Of a stretch of DNA of 64,000 nt, positions 59,145 through 64,000 are shown in pieces. Positions within the stretch are counted from its first letter, which is position 1. The number at the start of each line of letters is the position of its first letter. Under the pieces are notes generated by a model that was not told where the DNA came from, made no database searches, and saw only the letters and a list, made by a program, of their open reading frames with translations. A program made the position numbers and the translations under genes. The stretch spans positions 1,178,001 through 1,242,000 of the forward strand of contig KB205948.1 of the NCBI GenBank assembly GCA_000328965.1. Reading direction: 5' to 3'. The stretch is from Ascocoryne sarcoides NRRL 50072 (Eukaryota; Ascomycota; Leotiomycetes; Helotiales; Gelatinodiscaceae).

Positions 59145-59682
59145 ATGTTTCGATTCGTGAGTTGTGCCTATGCTTTTCTTAATATGTGCCCCCCGGCTAA
59201 CAACCAATCTTCCGCCAGCACAAAACTCTCGATGTTATTACCCTCTTCCACAAGGCGAGCTCGCCAGCCTCTCTTAGAGTGCACGCTCTCCTCAAGCAAG
59301 CATCTGCCAATGCGAGCGAGTATGCCACCGAAGACCAAGCCAGCGACCACACCCATCAGACTCAAGCAAAACGACCTGAGTTTGAGCTAGAAGTCACGGA
59401 AGAGCCTCCAACGTCGGACCAATTGAAGAGTATTCTTGAGTACGTTGGCGTCCAGAAAGCCGGTACCATCATCAAGGGGGCGCGGGATGAGGCGGATGCG
59501 ATGAGGAAGCTGGCGCAAAGTGGTGATAACGTGGAAAGGCCTATCGTAAGTAGCATTCTGGGAATATATGGGACGAGAAAGGCTAACTCTGTAAGACGGT
59601 TGATTGGGCAAATGGAAAGGCAGTAGTTGGAGACAGCAAGTCGGAGATACTGAAGATGATTGCTGCTATTCCGAAAAATTAA
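59145..59682 (+). CDS. FMP46: Fmp46-like mitochondrial thioredoxin-fold protein (DUF1687)
   Basis: Fmp46 is a yeast mitochondrial-proteome protein predicted to be a thioredoxin-fold redox protein. Exons 59145-59156 (12 nt, M-F-R-F), 59219-59545 and 59596-59682 join in frame to 141 aa. Family features are visible: HKTLDVITLFHKASSPASLR, then EVTEEPPTSDQLKSILEYVG, and the terminal TVDWANGKAVVGD, SEILKMI. No cysteine occurs in the predicted protein, so a thiol active site is absent and any redox role is doubtful for this copy. The N-terminal ~20 residues are basic/hydrophobic and could target mitochondria. Confidence 0.85.
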
Positions 59683-60611
59683 ATGTCACTTTGTAGTTGC
59701 AATATGAGAGAATGAGCAGCTAAAGCAACATCTTGTTTCTATCGTAGGGAATCCCCATTTTCATTTGTGCAATGCCCTCAACCTACTTACCAAGTCCGAA
59801 ACTCGGCATTTGCAGCCCGACCTTGATGCTTTTATCTTTCCATCAAGATTGCTTTTTCTGAAGGCATTGGTTGACTTTGAAACGGTAGAAATCTGAGGTT
59901 ATTTTGAACATTTGCTGTAAAACCACAACGCTCATGCTCCCCCCTTACACCCTTCGACCGTCCTCGCACCGTCCAGTTTCAGGAGCGGACTGTCGTATTT
60001 TCCTTTGAAAAGGCGGGGATTCCTAAATCTTCCACAAGAGATGAGGACTAACGAAAATCGAAGGTACATAGTAGTTGTCTGCCCTCTGCTCAAGAATTGC
60101 TCGCCGAGAGAGAAGGTTGGGCCGATAAATTTAATTGCTCTTGCAGCTTGACTCCTCCGTTTTTGGAACTGATTCCTGGTGCCCTCTTGCTGTTGCAATG
60201 TAATCAGTACTTTCAAAGTGAATGCCCTGCTTTGCCTTGCCCCACTCAAGACTCTATTGAATTTTAGTTAGATCAAATTCACCTTGAGAAAGAAGGCTAA
60301 GTTCGCTTACCCTTCTGGTGCCGTATATCGTCACGTCCTCATCGCACTTCCTACCTCCACCATCTTTCTTCGTCTAACCTCGCGATCAAATTCAACACCA
60401 TCTCCTCCTTCCTTCATTCTTCTACCTTCAGGTTGCCTTTTTCCTGTTAATAAACCTACTTCCTTTTGCGATTGACACTATTTGCGACGCTTTGATCTCT
60501 CGTTTCGTCACCAGGACATTCACCTTTCCAAAATCCCAGAGCATTGTGTTCGCTCCCATCCCAGAATCCGCAGAGCTTGCACCTATCCCATCGCAATCTC
60601 AATCGTGCAAT
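59683..60611. other. Intergenic, promoter and leader of the RRM gene
   Basis: No gene recognised. The last 300 bases are pyrimidine-rich (CTTCCTACCTCCACC, CTCCTCCTTCC), as in many fungal leaders. The frame of the RRM gene is open from 60492 but without an ATG before 60612. Confidence 0.5.
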
Positions 60612-63600
60612 ATGGCATTGCAGACATCTGGTAAGCAATTGTCTCTCCTCATTGTTGGCGGACGCGCTCCCTGTCCATGGCAGGCAATCACCTCTCTCTA
60701 TCTGCTGACATCCGTAGCCACCATGACGTCTGCTCCTTTTCAAATGCCCTTGGAGTATTACGAACTTCCTTCCTCGTCCGAGGCCCTATTTTCCACCCAT
60801 TGTGGCCGAGAGAAAAAGCGACTTCTTCCTTCTCCTCCGCCATTGGTACTCGCCCCATCCAACTACGACCGTCATTTCTATGCTAAGGTCGCTTCCTTGG
60901 AGAAGGAGTTCCCAGATCTATGTGCCGTCGTTGTTCAAGAGCCTAAGGGGTGGTACGATCTTTACAAGTACTTTGATGCAGTTGACCTGTGGGTTTTGAC
61001 CCCCAGCTTTTGCTGCCAAGTCGTGAAATACATCTTCAGTCAGAATATGGAAACCATCGAGTCTTATGCTAAGGAGTGGATCGTACAACGCCAGCATCTA
61101 ATTGCATCGGCGCCCATTGAGGTTCCCCTCATTCACGCATCTCCCCAGTTGCACCGAGACCTCGCCATTGAGTTTAGCGATATGACAGAAGACCAATGCC
61201 ACTGCTTTATGCAATATTTGGATGTGCATCGTCAGGCCTTGCTGTCAACAATTCAACGACCACCCCATGCGGGACAAGCCATTCAAATTGTTGATCGGTC
61301 TCAAACGGGATTACATTCTTCACCTGTTCCCATGCACCCCGTGCACCCATTCGCCAGTCTTCATGATCGACCGGAACAGCGTCATGTTTCTGTAGGACGC
61401 CCGCAATCACACCAGCAATACGCCCACGTCATAGAGAGCCAGCGGAATATGGTCACCAGTCCTAAAAATCTCCCTCTCGGACCCCGCGGCTTATCCAATG
61501 GCAGTCTCCAAAGCGCACGACGATACAGTAATCGTTTCTACCCCACCAATCCTCGATATGGCAATAGTGTTGCTATGTCTCGTGGAAGTCCGCCACGGCA
61601 AGGAAATGGTGATCCTATTTACGTTTACAACAATCGCCGCTCTCCGCCACAAGGCCAACGACAAAACTCCAATGTTGTGAAGAGTCATTGGGATAAGCCG
61701 CACTCAAATTCTTCAACCTCCTCACCTGAAGCTCATCCTTACCCTCCGCATCCACCTTTGTTCCCTGCCTCGTATCCCCAGGCCAGAATACAAAATAACA
61801 TCAAACCTTCTCCTCCCAGATACCGTCAGGCATCGGGCCCTCTTACTACACAATCTCAAACCGCAGTGAGGGGCTTCAACAACCCTATTCCAGCCAGCAA
61901 CATATCACCGGCCAAGAGCCTTGATTTGGCTAAGATTCCCAATTCAACCAAGAATGCAAACTCGGTCAATATTCCAGATCCATTCAAGGGCACAGAGCTA
62001 GCTAGCAGCACAGAGCCAGACAAGAGTCTTAATATAAGCAGCAATATTGACTTTGCAAGCACTCGTGGTCCATTAAGTAACGACGCAAGAGTTCTTGAAG
62101 CTGTTGAAAAGCGCGAATATTTGAACCTCAAATCACAAGCCAAACCTGAGAGAAAAGGAACTGCGAAGAAGAGCGAATCTTTCAACGTCAACTCCAGAGT
62201 CAGACTTGAAAATGATAGAGCTGTGGAAAAGTGTGTACCTTTCGACCTCGAGTCCCAGGCCAAACTTCAGTCAAATGGAGCAGTTACATACTTCTATATC
62301 AGCGGCGTTCGCTCCATTCCACGTGAAGATTCGCAACCACGCACTGTCTTTGTTCGGTACATCAACAGGCAGCTCTTTGAGGGCCATAAATTGAAGGAAT
62401 TAATGTCTGAATGTGGTGTTGTTGATACAGTCACATACCTGGCAGGTCAAGATGGAGCAGCCGATGCTGGATTTGTCGCGTAAGTATCCTTCAGGCCTTA
62501 TTTTAGTAAGAAAAATCTAACAGCTCTCAGATTCGAGGATCACGGCTCTGTTCGACGGGCAATTGAACGATGGAATGGGGTTCAACTACTCCCCGGTACG
62601 CAATCTCTCGTCGTCGATTATGCGACTCGTAGGGATTCGAATAATGGACCTCGCGGTTTCGACGATGCAAATCGTGTAGAGCGTCAGGCTCATGGAAACT
62701 ATGCGCCAGGCTTACCTCGCCAGCCCTCTATCAACACTGTCATTCGTTACGACCCAAATGTACCATATATTTCAGGGTCCTCTCATTCGAGACGCTCTTC
62801 AGGACTAGAGACAATGGGGTTCCCAGTTGGCAGTCAGTCTCATTCCAGACACTCCTCCGCCGGATACATTCCACAAGCCCAGGTTGGCTTCCCACAAGGA
62901 GCAATTGGAATTCCAGTTGGTAGCCAACTTAACTCAAGCTTGGCCGAAGTAGCTCAACACCAGTTTGCCTTGAACCGGTTTAAAGGAACTCAAGCACCAG
63001 TAGAACACATTGTGAACCACAAGAATGTCCGGTACCAGGCAAAAGAGCACGGAGCCATGGATAGACCGCTTGCTCAATTAGGACTTGACAGAAAGGAAAA
63101 TTTCCCGTTGACAAGCCCGCACAAGACACCTAGCCGAAATAAGAGTAAGAAGAAATACTCCCGACAGAACACACCTACCCAACCCACGCCAGCTAGCAGC
63201 CCCTCTCGCCCAGGCTCCGGACAGATTGAAGAGAAGCTAACAGTCGAAGTACCAAAAGGACAAAAGAAAAAGTATAATTCAAAGAAGAAGTCAACTTCCT
63301 CCAAGAGTGAAGCTGCAACTGCCGGTTTCAGTGCTGGTGACGTTACATCCTTTACCACGTTTAAGAGCAACACACCAAGAGTTCAGCTGGGTGATTATAT
63401 TACCACGTCAACTTCTTTCAAGAGCAATGTAGCAATTGCTGGCTCCATTGACAGCGAAACCATATCTCCAACAGCAACGGAACGCACAGAAGATACTGGG
63501 ACTTGCGTTAATAGTACTGATACTTCATTCAGCACTTCCTCAAGCCGTAAACCTAGCGACACAGTATCAGATCAGGAGGAATCTAGACACCCAGGATCAC

Positions 63601-64000
63601 AGAATGCTATGGTGGGCAGCGAATATACCAAAACAGAAATGACATCAAAGCCCACAATTAACAACGATAAGACCGTTCCTAGCAACTCAGACCGTGCCAA
63701 GCTCGAGACGAAAGGCCAAAACATTAATCGTTCCCCTACCCGGAAGTCCGATTCAAATGTCATCCTTCAGGTTGCACCCGATTCCACTCCAAAGGCCAAT
63801 GGTGTCAAGAGTGAGTCCCGGGAAAATGATTCTCTAGCCCCAAAGGAAACCGTTTTGGAGGTCATCATTATCAACCAAACTGAGTGGCCAGCTCTGGATC
63901 CTGCCAAATCCTCTGCGTCTTCAATTGCTGATGGAAAGCGGCCACCTCCTCCCACGATTCGACCTCCTACAAACGTATCATCGAGCGATCGCAAGACAGA
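60612..64000 (+). CDS. RRM-domain RNA-binding protein, 3' end outside window
   Basis: I do not recognise a named orthologue. Exons are 60612-62479 (or 60612-60630 plus 60718-62479) and 62531 to beyond the window; the frame remains open at 64000, giving at least about 1,080 aa. The N-terminal ~200 residues form a conserved-looking globular part (MPLEYYELPSSSEALF, then RHFYAKVASLEKEFPDLC). Next is a long Pro/Ser/Arg-rich linker. An RRM follows, split by the intron: TVFVRYINRQLFEGHKLKEL, then GAADAGFVAFEDHGS and AIERWNG. Lys-rich and Ser/Thr-rich segments follow. A role in mRNA binding is inferred from the RRM only. The 87-nt candidate intron near the start keeps the frame whether spliced or not. 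Confidence 0.78.

Noticed and set aside
61856..62263. 135-codon minus-strand ORF inside the RRM gene
   Set aside because: It is antisense to a well-supported coding exon and Leu/Ser-rich by codon mirroring.

Overview
This window is nuclear DNA of a filamentous ascomycete (Pezizomycotina). The evidence is small GT-AG introns (about 48-130 nt) with CTAAC- or CTGAC-like branch sites, fungal Zn2Cys6 and C2H2 regulators, a two-domain fungal glyoxalase I, and C-to-T-type damage resembling repeat-induced point mutation (RIP) in pseudogenes. Protein style suggests Leotiomycetes/Helotiales, but that placement is inference. No bacterial, viral, plasmid or organellar features were seen, and no tRNA, rRNA or CRISPR array was recognised.

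Layout. 0-16 kb: a Roadblock/LC7 protein (-), glyoxalase I GLO1 (+, 5 exons), 3-phosphoglycerate dehydrogenase (+), the plasma-membrane PI4-kinase scaffold EFR3 (+), and a large C2H2 zinc-finger protein (+, 5 exons, long leader). 16-26 kb: gene-poor, holding a 50-bp near-palindrome, one possible small gene, and the beta subunit of the nascent polypeptide-associated complex (EGD1, -). EGD1 can only be read correctly if a single-nucleotide exon is spliced in. 26-31.7 kb: a 7-exon F-box protein (-) with a 16-nt microexon, and a Zn2Cys6 transcription factor (-). 31.7-41.6 kb: about 10 kb with no supportable gene, richer in G+C and dense in microsatellites and pyrimidine/purine tracts. It lies upstream of the Zn2Cys6 gene and may be its regulatory or spliced-leader region. 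41.6-49 kb: an AT-rich block with RIP-like relics of a carboxylesterase and of an esterase fragment abutting an amidase C-terminus. 49-64 kb: compact housekeeping genes TRM44 (-), RPL24 (+), a class III extradiol dioxygenase with an N-terminal hydrophobic anchor (-), acyl-protein thioesterase APT1 (-), IVY1-like I-BAR protein (+), NUP53/NUP35 (-), FMP46 (+), and an RRM protein (+) running off the right edge.

Functionally these are mostly unlinked housekeeping genes, not a biosynthetic cluster: translation and proteostasis (RPL24, EGD1, TRM44), serine synthesis and methylglyoxal detoxification, membrane/TOR/vacuole biology (EFR3, Roadblock protein, IVY1), and nuclear pore. The strongest oddities are the 1-nt exon in EGD1, the 16-nt exon in the F-box gene, the GC-AG intron in GLO1, the long gene-free block upstream of the Zn2Cys6 regulator, and the degraded esterase/amidase relics in AT-rich DNA.
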